In this document: piece after piece, positions 34,860-46,300 of the stretch
Layout: each line of letters begins with the position of its first letter
Numbering within the stretch: the stretch's first letter is position 1
Assembly (NCBI GenBank): GCA_032718475.1
Contig: JAUCBJ010005891.1
Location: 1-64,000 of the forward strand
Reading direction: 5' to 3'
Origin: Nemertoderma westbladi
Lineage: Eukaryota; Xenacoelomorpha; Nemertodermatida; Nemertodermatidae
DNA length: 64,000 bases
Translations under genes and position numbers: made by a program
Notes under the pieces: generated by a model
The model's database searches: none
What the model was told of the DNA's origin: nothing
Seen by the model: the letters and a program-made list of their open reading frames with translations, nothing else

Positions 34860-35325
34860 ATGCTAATCGCGAAGCGAACTTAGATCTTAGGTGAATTTAG
34901 ATCACAATTTATACAAATTCCTTTGCACACGCTAGAGGATAAGCGAACTTAGATCCCATGTGTTGGGCCTACTGTGCGTTTAAAGTAGTTGCGACCCCAG
35001 TGACTCACCAACAAACTACAATTTGCCAATTTATAGCTAATTTGTTGCAATGTATTATGGTGGCTAAGTTCGTTTCCCTTCAAGCGTGATAATATTTACA
35101 GTAAGGTCTGAGCTGGCCAATGGGAATGACATTTCACATTAACACAGCTACAGTACTGCAATATATGCAAGGTGGGATCTAAGTTCGTATGTTTAGGATC
35201 TAAGTTCCCATGGGAAGGATCTAAGTCGTATGGGAAGGATCTAAGTTCGTATGGGAAGGATCTAAGTTCACCCAAGATCTAAGTTTGTTCAGGATCTAAG
35301 GTGCTCTAGGATCTAAAGCCGGGGA
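34860..35325. mobile_element. foldback element with GATCTAAGTTC repeats
   Basis: CTTAGATCTTAGGTGAATTT (about 34879-34898) is nearly the reverse complement of 35266-35285. GGATCTAAGTTCGTATGGGA recurs four to five times at 35167-35300. It lies immediately after the LINE tail. Confidence 0.65.
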
Positions 35326-35362
35326 ACCGGCATAGGCAGATAGGGGTACTGGTGGCATAATA

Positions 35363-36013
35363 CCAATTGGGGTGTCGTTTCAGCCTATTTTAACATATTA
35401 ACTTTAACGAATATTTCGCTATATTACGCAGCGATACCAGAAGGGGGGAGGGACAATATTAATATTTGCAGAGAGTTAGCCAATGTGTTGGCAGGGAAAT
35501 CAGAAATTGTCGGCTTTGAGTATGATGAAGTTAAGCATATGCTTGCCCATGCGTCTTGCTGCTAGGTAAATTTAGATCTAATATTTTATATATTTTTTTT
35601 TTCTTTTGTTGCTGTATTTTTAATATTAATCTGAAATCTATTAAAGTGTCTATTATACCGTCACTTGTTGATCTTACCTTTAATATATATTATTTACCTT
35701 TGTGCTAATCTTTATATGTATACTGTACAATACATACCGGTACGCTGTACGTATATATATACGTTCCGCATCTATACGTTTCATATATATATATATATAA
35801 TGTACGAAAATAAATGAAATTACAATTAAATTAAATTAAATTAAATTAATTTTGATATTCACAATTTAAGGTAGGGCCATCCTTTTAAAGGAAAGTAGTT
35901 TAAAGGAAATTACACAGTTTGGTTTACAGTATAAATTTTACTTCTAGGCACAAATTTTTCAACATTAATTTAAAATTAACCCTATGGGAAGGCTGAAACG
36001 ACACCCCAATTGG
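35363..36013. mobile_element. 651-bp element with 23-bp perfect terminal inverted repeats
   Basis: 35363-35385 is an exact reverse complement of 35991-36013 (ends CCAATTGGGGTGTCG and CGACACCCCAATTGG). The interior is AT-rich except for an exon-like stretch at about 35430-35565, which encodes NICRELANVLAGKSEIVGFE and KHMLAHASCC before a stop. I do not recognise that peptide. Confidence 0.75.
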
Positions 36014-36482
36014 CAATTTGCGTAGCGGTGTAGCAGAAAATTTCCTAGTGTATCCCTAGTGTATTCCCTAGTGTACCCCCCCCCCCCCCCCCCCCCCCCC
36101 CCCTTAGAATTCATTTAGGGTATTTTAGCCGGAGCCGGGGGTGAAACTAATCTGGGTGATATTTTAATGAAATTTAACCCCCCCCCCCCCCCCCCCCCCC
36201 CCCTTGGTGTATTCTTACCCCCCATGATATTTAAAATTTCAAATTAATTTAAATTCGATATAAGAGCTTGCAGTTAAGCGAACAGACGACCACATATACC
36301 TCTAGAACACGACAAACACACGCTGAAGATTTGTAGGCCTATATAGTAAAGTACTGCAGAAGACTGGGCTTGAGGAAGTCACATGGCCAATATACACACA
36401 ACTTTGTGCTGTGGCAACTTGCTGGTGAGAATATAGACGTGGTGAACAGCCAATGACTTTCACGACTGTGAGATCTGGTTGG
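36014..36482. other. no gene seen; intron with two long poly-C tracts
   Basis: Poly-C tracts lie at about 36076-36103 and 36178-36203. CCTAGTGTA words are repeated at 36046-36075. Confidence 0.6.
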
Positions 36483-36635
36483 GTGGTATGCTATGTTGGT
36501 GGGTACGCCGGTAGGGGGCGCTATGGTGGTTGGTCCGCCGGTAGGGGGCGCTATGGTGGTGGGTCCGCCGGTAGGGGGCGCTATGTTGGTGGGTACGCCG
36601 GTAGGGGGCGCTATGTTAGTGGGTCCGCCGGCACT
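36483..36635. repeat. 30-bp minisatellite with CTCF-like cores
   Basis: Four copies of CCGGTAGGGGGCGCTATG (the GTAGGGGGCG blocks start at 36511, 36541, 36571 and 36601) at 30-bp spacing. The core resembles the animal CTCF consensus (CCANNAGGGGGCGCTA). Confidence 0.9.
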
Positions 36636-37516
36636 GCACCTTAGTGCAGGCCGAGTAGTACAGTATATTATGCGTTATGCATAATATGCAATAATGTGCA
36701 ATAATGTTGCATAATGTGCAACATTTTTGTCTTTTTAATGTATTCATTATGTTTCCCCCAATCGAAAATCATGGCTACGCCACTGTCTATCTATCACCAT
36801 TTTTACACCGATTGAGCCAAAAATTTACAGACATTAATTATCCGATCTATGTGCAACATCTTGAAAAAAATAACACAAGAAATCCAATTACCTGTAGTTG
36901 ATTTTCCGCTTCGACAGGAAGTGATGAGCTTATTGATTTTTTGCCGAAGTGTCAATTTTGGCCTGTTTTAAAATACCGCCCATTTCCTCAATGTTCCTTC
37001 AATTTGCCTGAAAATGTACAGACGGACACACACATTTACGGGTATTTAATGAGTGGATTTTACGACAGGAGAGGCAGGCCTACAGAGAGAAATAGTAGCA
37101 CTCACTATAGCTAAGAAAAAAGTATCTATACTGTGAATTTTTTGTGCAGAATGGTAGAATAAATATGAACTGTCGTCTCATTCAACTTCACTAGATATTG
37201 ATAAGTTAAATAGGAAGCGAATGTGATAAGTGATCTCCAAACTATAGCACTAGCCGTTCCAGACACAAAGTAAAACATGAGACATACATGGTTATTAGCA
37301 ACCCGCGGTGAACTGGAACCAAGAAGATGCCTATCTACTAATCTACCATAAATAGTAATTGACAGATGTTAAGCCGCACTTTTAGCACTGAGTTATTGGG
37401 GTGTACCCGTGAAGCAAGTCCTTGTGATAAAACTAATTTGTTTAATGCCGAGATTACGGATATGATTTCCGTGATGTAAACGCGACAAGACACACTAAAA
37501 GTAAACACGGGCCCAT
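36636..37516. other. no gene seen; intron
   Basis: AT-rich with TGCATAATG-type short repeats at 36670-36725. No exon was recognised. Confidence 0.5.
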
Positions 37517-37800
37517 CATGTGAAGAATACCACACTTTCTGCCGTTATATTTCACTTTGCAGTTACCACCATGTGAAGAATACCAGACTTTCTACCGTTA
37601 TATTTCACTTTGTAGTTACCCCCATGTGAAGAATACCAGACTTTCTACCGTTATATTTCACTTTGCAGTTACCCCCATGTGAAGAATACCAGACTTTCTA
37701 CCGTTATATTTCACTTTGTAGTTACCCCCATGTGAAGAATACCAGACTTTCTGCCGTTATATTTCACTTTGCAGTTACCCACATGTGAAGAATACCAGGT
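37517..37800. repeat. 53-bp minisatellite, forward arm
   Basis: Five copies with exact 53-bp spacing (CATGTGAAGAATACCAG then TATTTCACTTTGCAGTTACC). Inverted copies of the same unit lie at 40115-40140 and 40320-40495. Confidence 0.94.
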
Positions 37801-39328
37801 TTTCACCAAAAACACAGGTTACCGGCTATTTGCACTTTTCTAAAGAAAATGTAATATATTAATGTAGCCCTACACTGTAATTCCAAAATAGCTAATATCA
37901 CATATTAATTCCTTGTGCACCCTTTCTAATACTAAATACTTTGGCGGAGTTCTGTCCGCCATATGTTGTTATTATAAGCCCCGCCCCACCCAGTCAGAGC
38001 ACACAACCTATCCTACCCCTTATAATTCGATAATACGTCCAAGCCTCCATACAGCAGCACATACACGTACAGTACTATAATGAAACGCGAAATGGAGCTA
38101 GAGGAACAGCCAAGAGCTGCACCTGTTGTCAAGTGCCTTTAGATAACGTATTGTAAATGGGAGCTGTTGCTATAGGAACACAGCTTTAAGACTAACTAAT
38201 AGACGTTTGTCTGATAAATTATATCTAATTATTAAGTTGCCTGGTTGTATGTATTAAGATGCATATGGGTGCAGCAGTTAATCCTTATACTCTTTGCAGC
38301 TATGTTACTAAGTGTACAGTAACAGTAGTGCTTGCGTACTACTTTCTCCTTCCCGATGTAATACTGATGACATACGATATTATTTATAGATTGAATATTG
38401 TCAGCTGTGGCTGGTTCCAATCGCAAATGTTACTATACTCAAAAATATGTTAATAGTTATATTTTTATTGGAAAAATTGAAGTGTTAAGTTAGTATACTG
38501 ATATTCAGAGATGCTGTGACATCGCGGTGCCAGCACTGTCAATGTATATGGGGCGAGCCACGAACGTGTACAATACATTCAAAGTGCGACTGAAGTCTCT
38601 TCCCGGTTGAAACAATAAATATTGTTAAATAATCAGTGATAGAAAGTCTTTATTTCACTAAAGATATTGATTGAAAGTCAATTTTCCTCTCTGATTTTCG
38701 AAATTATTATTGTGTGTAGATAATGTTTTGATGAAAATGTATAGAGTATAATAGTTGCCATAATATAATAATTTATTATTGGTATTATGGGCACAGACCT
38801 GAGCCGCTGGGTGCTTGTAGCGTCAGACTTCCAATTCGGAGGTCGCCAGTTCGATCCCACCTGGACGTCATTACCGACTTTACAAAAACTGTGCCCAACA
38901 AAAAATAAGTAAAGCGAAATGCCAGCCAACAACCCAGTGCATAGTTCATTAACTGTGGTTGAGTACAGTAGTAGATAACAATATGCTAGTCCTGTCAGTA
39001 CCAGAGATTCATTAAAAGTACATTATGTGATAGATATATTGATTAAATCCTTTATTGATTAAATCCTTTATCTCACGGACCATGGTGTGCTAATGAATTT
39101 CTCCTTTCCCTTCCCAGGCATATACAACTGTTCTTACAGTTGGCTGGTCTTGGTTACAGCGCCCTAAACCTCATATGAAAGCCGTTAGTTTTTTTGTGCC
39201 TGAAGATAAAATTAATAAATAAAGATATTCGTTATTTTATAAATGCTGCAGATGGGGAGGACATTCGACGCAATCAAAAGGGTATCCTTCTCCAGGGGAA
39301 AATCGACGTAAATTAACCTCGCTCATAT
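37801..39328. other. intron; contains one SINE (listed separately)
   Basis: AT-rich. TATGGGGCGAGCCACGAA at 38550-38567 is a fragment of the dispersed repeat also seen at 40985 and 44775. No exon was recognised. Confidence 0.5.
38786..38925 (+). mobile_element. tRNA-like SINE
   Basis: It has the head GCTGGGTGCTTGTAGCGTCA and the B box CCAGTTCGATCCC, then a short body. The anticodon arm TCAGACTTCCAATTCGG is not clean. Confidence 0.55.
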
Positions 39329-39980
39329 ACAATACACAATCATAACGATATTCAAACATACAACCCACAATCATAACGATATTCAAACATACAACCCACA
39401 ATCATAACGATATTCAAACATACAACCCACAATCATAACGATATTCAAACATACAACCCACAATCATAACGATATTCAAACATACAACCCACAATCATAA
39501 CGATATTCAAACATACAACCCACAATCATAACGATATTCAAACATACAACCCACAATCATAACGATATTCAAACATACAACCCACAATCATAACGATATT
39601 CAAACATACAACCCACAATCATAACGATATTCAAACATACAACCCACAATCATAACGATATTCAAACATACAATACACAATCATAACGATATTCAAACAT
39701 ACAACCCACAATCATAACGATATTCAAACATACAACCCACAATCATAACGATATTCAAACATACAACCCACAATCATAACGATATTCAAACATACAACCC
39801 ACAATCATAACGATATTCAAACATACAATACACAATCATAACGATATTCAAACATACAACCCACAATCATAACGATATTCAAACATACAACCCACAATCA
39901 TAACGATATTCAAACATACAACCCACAATCATAACGATATTCAAACATACAACCCACAATCATAACGATATTCAATCATA
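39329..39980. repeat. 31-bp minisatellite, 21 copies
   Basis: The unit is ACAACCCACAATCATAACGA plus TATTCAAACAT, very uniform, with occasional ACAATACACA variants. Confidence 0.97.
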
Positions 39981-40114
39981 CAAGCTGTTATTATTATTAA
40001 TCAATTGACACCTCGACTCCTCTCTGACTACTCTATCCGATAGAACAAAATAATCATTTCGCTAACTGTTCTCTATCTTCTATAATCACAACAGATTTTA
40101 TAATTCATTAGACG

Positions 40115-40495
40115 CCCATGTGAAGAATACCAGGATTTCACTTTTCGGTCGACTTTTTATTGGAATTTTATATATGAATATTTTTTATTTTTTTTAATTT
40201 ATCTTTATTAATATTTTATAGCGCTTATTTCTGTCTTATAACCTGTACATATACTAATTCGTTCATTGTTTTGGTTAGATTAAGCCCTTCTGTAACCTGT
40301 GTTTTTGGTGAAAACCTGGTATTGTTCACATGGGGGTAACTGCAAAGTGAAATATAACGGTAGAAAGTCTGGTATTCTTCACATGGGGGTAACTGCAAAA
40401 TGAAATATAACGGTAGAAAATCTGGTATTCTTCACATGGGGGTAACTGCAAAGTGAAATATAACGGTAGAAAGTCTGGTATTCTTCACATGGGCC
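40115..40495. repeat. 53-bp minisatellite, inverted arm
   Basis: Three to four reverse-complement copies of the 37517-37800 unit (GGTATTCTTCACATGGGGGT, GCAAAGTGAAATATAACGG) at 40320-40495. One partial forward-orientation copy lies at 40115-40140. With the forward arm it forms a large inverted repeat. Confidence 0.93.
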
Positions 40496-40980
40496 AAGAA
40501 ATAAATTTAATTTGTTTCGACATAAATTTTTAAAGTAATTGAATTTTAAACTTGGTCCGTCGTATTGAATATAATTATAACATTGAAAGTATGTAGGCCC
40601 TCCTACAGAAACTATTTATTTTATTCTCTAAAATAATTAACTGGCGATCAAAATAGTATGTTAAAACAAATTAAATTTTTTATATTTTTTTTAAACCAAA
40701 TAAAATCATTTATAATTCTTTCAATCTTTCTATCTGGCACAAACTATTAAGCTACTAATTTCAAGCGAATAATCACAGTCGTACTTTACCATTTGTTGTT
40801 TGCCAGTTGGCAATTAATTAAAGATGATTTAAATGCAATTCTAAGAAATTCAATTCTAAGAAGTCCTCGTCCGACTAACAGTTAGCATTTAGCTACCAGT
40901 TATCTAGGGTAGCGTCTTGGAGACTAAATTAATCGAATTAATCTCCGAATCAATATCCGCAGCTTCTTAAGTGACAGTTA

Positions 40981-41155
40981 ATGTGGGGCCAGCCACGAAG
41001 TTGGTGGAGCCTTAGGGAACTGACACTGTTTGGGGGTGGTGGGTCAATGGAAATGTTGTCGATACGATTTTGACATGCTAATAACTTTGTTGGATTTAGA
41101 CAAATCGAGGTGAAAATTTGTAGGCATTAATAGGACCAAAAGTTGAAATTTTTGT
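40981..41155 (+). repeat. dispersed repeat (GGGGCGAGCC family) copy
   Basis: GTGGGGCCAGCCACGAAG, GGAGCCTTAGGGAACTGACA and TACGATTTTGACATGCTAAT match the start of the repeat at 44775-44960. The TGAGG satellite sits inside or at the end of this copy. Confidence 0.8.
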
Positions 41156-41160
41156 TGTGG

Positions 41161-41460
41161 TGAGGTGAGGTGAGGTGAGGTGAGGTGAGGTGAGGTGAGG
41201 TGAGGTGAGGTGAGGTGAGGTGAGGTGAGGTGAGGTGAGGTGAGGTGAGGTGAGGTGAGGTGAGGTGAGGTGAGGTGAGGTGAGGTGAGGTGAGGTGAGG
41301 TGAGGTGAGGTGAGGTGAGGTGAGGTGAGGTGAGGTGAGGTGAGGTGAGGTGAGGTGAGGTGAGGTGAGGTGAGGTGAGGTGAGGTGAGGTGAGGTGAGG
41401 TGAGGTGAGGTGAGGTGAGGTGAGGTGAGGTGAGGTGAGGTGAGGTGAGGTGAGGTGAGG
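41161..41460. repeat. (TGAGG)60 satellite
   Basis: Sixty uninterrupted copies of TGAGG. Each junction reads GAG/GTGAGG on the plus strand, a near-consensus 5' splice donor. Confidence 0.99.
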
Positions 41461-41592
41461 GAGTGAGTGAGTGAGCAAATTTCAATCGGTTCTAACGATC
41501 TTCATAATTTTAGACCATCGATGCTTAGGTCAAATGCAAGGTCACTCGCAAATTTTCAGACCTCAGGGGTGCGTGGTCTACGAATTTGACAA

Positions 41593-41830
41593 CCTGATTG
41601 GCCGTAACTGAAACTCGGTAACTCTCGACTAGAAGTAAACGAAACTCGTACATACTATCTAAGAACATCCCTCGCCTTAGTCACAACACCCTGGGTGGCC
41701 ACGACCCTTTTGGGCCGTGGGTCCAGGATTGGGGACACTCTGATTGGTCAAAACTGAAACTCGATAAATCTCGACCAGAATTAATCGAAACTCGTCTATA
41801 CTCACTAGGAATCCCTCACCTTAGTCTCAA
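41593..41830. repeat. imperfect direct repeat, about 145-bp spacing
   Basis: CTGATTGGCCGTAACTGAAA (41593) and CTGATTGGTCAAAACTGAAA (about 41739) begin two related stretches. Each continues with CTCGACTAGAA-type sequence and then CCTCACCTTAGTC-type sequence. Confidence 0.75.
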
Positions 41831-42039
41831 CTCAATTGAGTCACAATTCACATGACGGTGGGAGAAAGATTTCCACATAATTTCGTACCTTCGTCCTGGT
41901 CATTTGGACCTTATATATAACAAGCCCCTGTTAGTCAGTTTCAGTATGTCGTTACCTTTAATTATCATTGGGAATTTCGTCATGAGATGATAAACAACTA
42001 ATGTTTCTTGACTTTGGCCCCTACTAACTTTGTATTCTG

Positions 42040-42270
42040 TAAAGTACAGTTCTTGGCCGTACACGAAGGCCCCACACACCCAGGACGAAGGTCCGAATGG
42101 GGCGAAGGTTCGAACAGGATGTAGGCAATGTTGTGCACCTTGCACAGCATCCTGGAATTGGTATATATGTACCGTATTGAGACCTAGTGTCTTCAGCAGT
42201 TAGACCCCGGCAGGGCTGCCATAGAGCAGCACATGCTCGCTCCACTGCTGCACGGAAAAGGCATATATCT
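42040..42270 (-). mobile_element. LINE C-terminal remnant, minus strand
   Basis: The minus strand encodes GLTAEDTRS and a frameshifted cysteine-rich stretch that corresponds to ALTAEDTKSLDGTFTRMLRR of the LINE at 32912. It is short and decayed. Confidence 0.7.
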
Positions 42271-42387
42271 TAAAAAAGCATGAGATATCACTCCCTCCCA
42301 GATCCTGGATAGCTTGTGGATGAATGGTGATCAAAAAATGGAAAAAAGTAACCAATTACCTAATATTATTTGTATTTCTTTCTCCAG

Positions 42388-42580
42388 TATTGTTACTGAT
42401 AAGACGCCTGATCTCTAAATGTCAGCTGATTCGCAACCAACTTAACGAACGTAGCGACATACCGGATCAGTTTGATCGCGACTTTGTTCTCCATACCAAC
42501 CGAGCTGACATGCTCGCATTCTCCTGCTCTCTCATCCATCTACTTTCGATAATTACCACAATACTACATCAGTTTGACAG
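42388..42580 (+). CDS. DCTN1: DCTN1 exon: inter-coil domain
   Basis: 193 bases, acceptor TTTCTCCAG, donor AG/GTAAAT. After completing the split valine it reads LLLIRRLISKCQLIRNQL and later AFSCSLIHLLSIITTILHQ, equivalent to vertebrate LLLMPRLICKAELIRKQ and the SLSLLQATLHRYEHAL helix. Confidence 0.97.
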
Positions 42581-43359
42581 GTAAATATTCAATTTAAATA
42601 GGTGGCTGATAATTTATGCAGTATGATCGCGTAATTGGTTTCAGTTTTATTTTTCACGGTACAATACTTTATGCATTCATTTTATTGGTCAATATAACGA
42701 TTGTTATAATAACTAAATTAAATGGATTTTTTCGCTTAATGTTTGTCACTAAAATACTAGTGGCGTGCAAGCACGCGGGATGTAAATCTTCACCATCACC
42801 ATTACTACACAACACAGACAGATACCATCAGCTGAAACAAAAATACATACGTTTCCCTCTTATGATTATAATTACACCAATTATTGTAGTACTACAGTTG
42901 AAGGCCTACATTATTACTAAAATTCATTCACCTGGAATTAGTAATAATTCTCATTCGCCCATACCTTTACTGATAAGGCCATCAGCTGTATGAAATATTT
43001 AACACACACTAATGCTACCCTATGAAGAATTTCAAGTTTGTAAGGGAGTGGTGTTTAGGAAGTAGGGCCTAAGCAAACAGTATGGGTGTACTAAGTACAA
43101 TAATCTTGGCAACCTCATCGATTTATACTAAGCCTGTGTATAAATCCTTTACATAAGCCATTTTTCATCACGACACCAGCTGTTATTGGTATTATTTTAC
43201 CATTGCGTCAATGGCACTTTTCGTTTATTTAATTTTTTGCAAAAACTAATTACTGTATTTTTCTGAAAATTGCTTTATACACCCATTCAGACCATACACT
43301 ACAGGAGGGTAAAAAACAACACAATTGACCGGATAGTTTCGGAGCCTTTCGTGTAAAAA

Positions 43360-43395
<36 letters not shown>

Positions 43396-43692
43396 GCAAA
43401 CAGACAGACAGACAAACAGACATATTTTCTTACAGTAAGTAATTCTGAGGATTTACAAATAATTATATGGTCCTCCACTCAAATATATTAATTATCACTA
43501 AAATGTATCAAGAATCACGTGCTCAGTGTAACCTGCTACTTTCCCATTTAATGATTATTAATAGATTTTAGTGATAATTATTATTAATGTGTAGTGGAAA
43601 CTGAATAATTTAATGAATTTCCTGTTAAATATTAGTGAAATATTCTTATTTTTAGTAGGACGATAAATGACCGACTTCATTCTATATTTTAG
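42581..43692. other. intron; no gene seen
   Basis: AT-rich, with a (CAGA)n microsatellite at about 43360-43420. Confidence 0.7.
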
Positions 43693-43861
43693 GGCGTTAA
43701 AGTCTTGCAATACCGACAAGTACATGAAATTAGGTGCGATGTACCCCGAGATGGCCGTTCACGAACATTCATTGGACAGTATTATAGAGAGTCTAAGAAA
43801 AGAGCAGTTTGACGATTCCTTGAAAATAGAGCCAATTCACAAAGCAATTGCTTTCTACCAG
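43693..43861 (+). CDS. DCTN1: DCTN1 exon: inter-coil domain
   Basis: 169 bases, acceptor TATTTTAG, donor CAG/GTGAAC. KYMKLGAMYPEMAVHEHSLD matches vertebrate [20 protein letters not shown], and KIEPIHKAIAFYQ matches NVEPLTKAIKYYQ. Confidence 0.98.
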
Positions 43862-44121
43862 GTGAACCTAAACATTAAACTATGCATTAATAAAAGCATT
43901 GTAAACAACCTTATACCTATAATTGATACGTAATTCATAAAGTAAGTAGTCGGTACAGTCGGTAAAGCTAAATAATTGCTATCACTACCTGCCTAAAAAA
44001 GTAAACCTTCCAATTTTAAATACTGAAACTTTATCAGAGTATAATGATATATATTTTAATATATCTGTATATTTTTTCATGTAATATATTATATTTCACG
44101 AAACTATCGTATTTCCCGCAG

Positions 44122-44337
44122 CATTTATACAACGTGCAACTGGTTGCTGAGGAACGCGATTGCACTGCAGCACTGGCGGACCACGTGGGTCTATCTAACG
44201 CGTCCACCGACTGTCTTGTTGTCGATTGTCGGAGAGTCGCCGCTATTGTACAGGACGACAACGAATCGACGGATACCCGACAATTCCTACGGGACTGTCA
44301 GCTGTTCGCCACAGATACAAAGGAGTTCTCTAGGAAG
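44122..44337 (+). CDS. DCTN1: DCTN1 exon: inter-coil domain
   Basis: 72 codons in phase 0, acceptor TTTCCCGCAG, donor AAG/GTAGGA. HLYNVQLVAEERDCTAALAD and the following ST-rich helix align with vertebrate [20 protein letters not shown]. It ends TKEFSRK. Confidence 0.97.
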
Positions 44338-44770
44338 GTAGGAGGTTTCTTTAGGTTATATTGTTATCGTCACTTTTAACTACTGTAGTGTTATAGGCTA
44401 CAAGTCACATTAGCTTGAACTTGAATCTCGAGAAATAATTACACTGTCGGATATATAATTTCTTTGTTAACATGGCATTGAGGGTGGGGATGGGAGTGGG
44501 GGGGGGGGGGGGGTAACTTTATTTATTGAACTATAACAAATATACTTTATAATCTCCTATTAGGCTTATTTATAATTATTTAAATTTATTTTATTTCCGT
44601 TTTGCTAACGAAAATCAACTCCATGTCTGAGGGTTAGGTTTGTACGCCATCTGTCGTTAGTTCAAGGATTACCTTATTAATGTTCTCCATTTAGTGTTCA
44701 TTTGAAGTATTCCATATTAATGTTATCCATCTATCGTCTAATTGAGGAATCTATTACAACACTCAATGTG
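44338..44770. other. intron; no gene seen
   Basis: It contains a poly-G tract at about 44499-44513. Confidence 0.7.
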
Positions 44771-46300
44771 TCATTGTGGGGCGAGCCACGAAGTTGGCGG
44801 AGCCTTAGCGAATTGACACTGTTAGGGGGTGGGTCAATTTATGCAAATAGTTGTCGTCGTCGTCGTCGTCGTCGTTGTCGTCGTCGTTGTCGTCGTCGTT
44901 ACGATTTTGACATGCTAATAACTTTGTCGGATTTAAAGCTGCCAAGTTGAAAATTTGTAGGTATCAATATGAGCAAAAGTTGAGATTTTTGAGAGACTTT
45001 CAGACACCATCAGTGCAATGGTCTCCCGCTAGAGGGCCACATGTCTAAACATTAAATGCCCTCCCATTTCTTTGCTTTTAATCCGTTTAAGCTGAAACTT
45101 GGCAGATATGTATTAGACCATTAGCTGTGACTTTCAAAGGAGGCGAATCCATCTGCAGTTCTCCAGTCTGCCGCTAGAGGGCCAAAGGTCTGAAAGTGAA
45201 ATCGTTGTCGTCGTTACGATTTTGACATGCTAATAACTTTGTCGGATTTAAAGCTGCCAAGTTGAAAATTTGTAGGTATCAATATGAGCAAAAGTTGAGA
45301 TGTTTGAGAGACTTTCAGACACCATCAGTGCAATGGTCTCCCGCTAGAGGGCCACATGTCTAAACATTAAATGCCCTCCCATTTCTTTGCTTTTAATCCG
45401 TTTAAGCTGAAACTTGGCAGATATGTATTAGACCATTAGCTGTGACTTTCAAAGGAGGCGAATCCATCTGCAGTTCTCCAGTCTGCCGCTAGAGGGCCAA
45501 AGGTCTGAAAGTGAAATCGTTGTCGTCGTTACGATTTTGACATGCTAATAACTTTGTCGGATTTAAAGCTGCCAAGTTGTAAATTTGTAGGTATCAATAT
45601 GAGCTAAAGTTGAGATTTTTGAGAGACTTTCAGACACCATCAGTGCTATGGTCTCCCGCTAGAGGGCCACATGTCTAAACATTAAATGCCCTCCCATTTC
45701 TTTGCTTTTAATCCGTTTAAGCTGAAACTTGGCAGATATGTATTAGACCATTAGCTGTGACTTTCAAAGGAGGCGAATCCATCTGCAGTTCTCCAGTCTG
45801 CCGCTAGAGGGCCAAATGTCTGAAAGTGAAATCGTTGTCGTCGTTATGATATTGACATGCTTATAACTTTGTCGAATTTAAAGCTGCCAAGTTGAAAATT
45901 TGTTTTGTTGAAAATCAGTTCAACAGTCACCCGCTATAGGACTACTTTATGCCTGAAAGTGAATAGATTCTCCCGTCTCATATGCCCTCCCATTTCTTTG
46001 CTTTTAATCCGTTTAAGCTGAAACTTGGCAGATATGTATTAGACCATTAGCTGTGACTTTCAAAGGAGGCGAATCCATCTGCAGTTCTCCAGTCTGCCGC
46101 TAGAGGGCCAAATGTCTGAAAGTGAAATCGTTGTCGTCGTTATGATATTGACATGCTTATAACTTTGTCGAATTTAAAGCTGCCAAGTTGAAAATTTGTT
46201 TTGTTGAAAATCAGTTCAACAGTCACCCGCTATAGGACTACTTTATGCCTGAAAGTGAATAGATTCTCCCGTCTCATTGATTTTAATCAGTTTAAGCTGA
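44771..46300. repeat. 315-bp tandem repeat with CTCF-like motifs
   Basis: It begins with the GGGGCGAGCCACGAAG dispersed sequence and a (GTC)n run. Units then start at 44898, 45213, 45528 and 45843 (315-bp spacing), with a shortened variant at 46140 (297 bp). The three complete 315-bp units carry CCGCTAGAGGGCCA twice (for example 45026 and 45171). Confidence 0.95.

Noticed and set aside
41044-41485. Thr/Ser/Pro/His repeat proteins opposite the TGAGG satellite
   Set aside because: Pure translation of a pentanucleotide satellite.
42324-42584. Separate membrane-protein gene
   Set aside because: The hydrophobic frame is the DCTN1 inter-coil exon (42388-42580) read together with its upstream intron.
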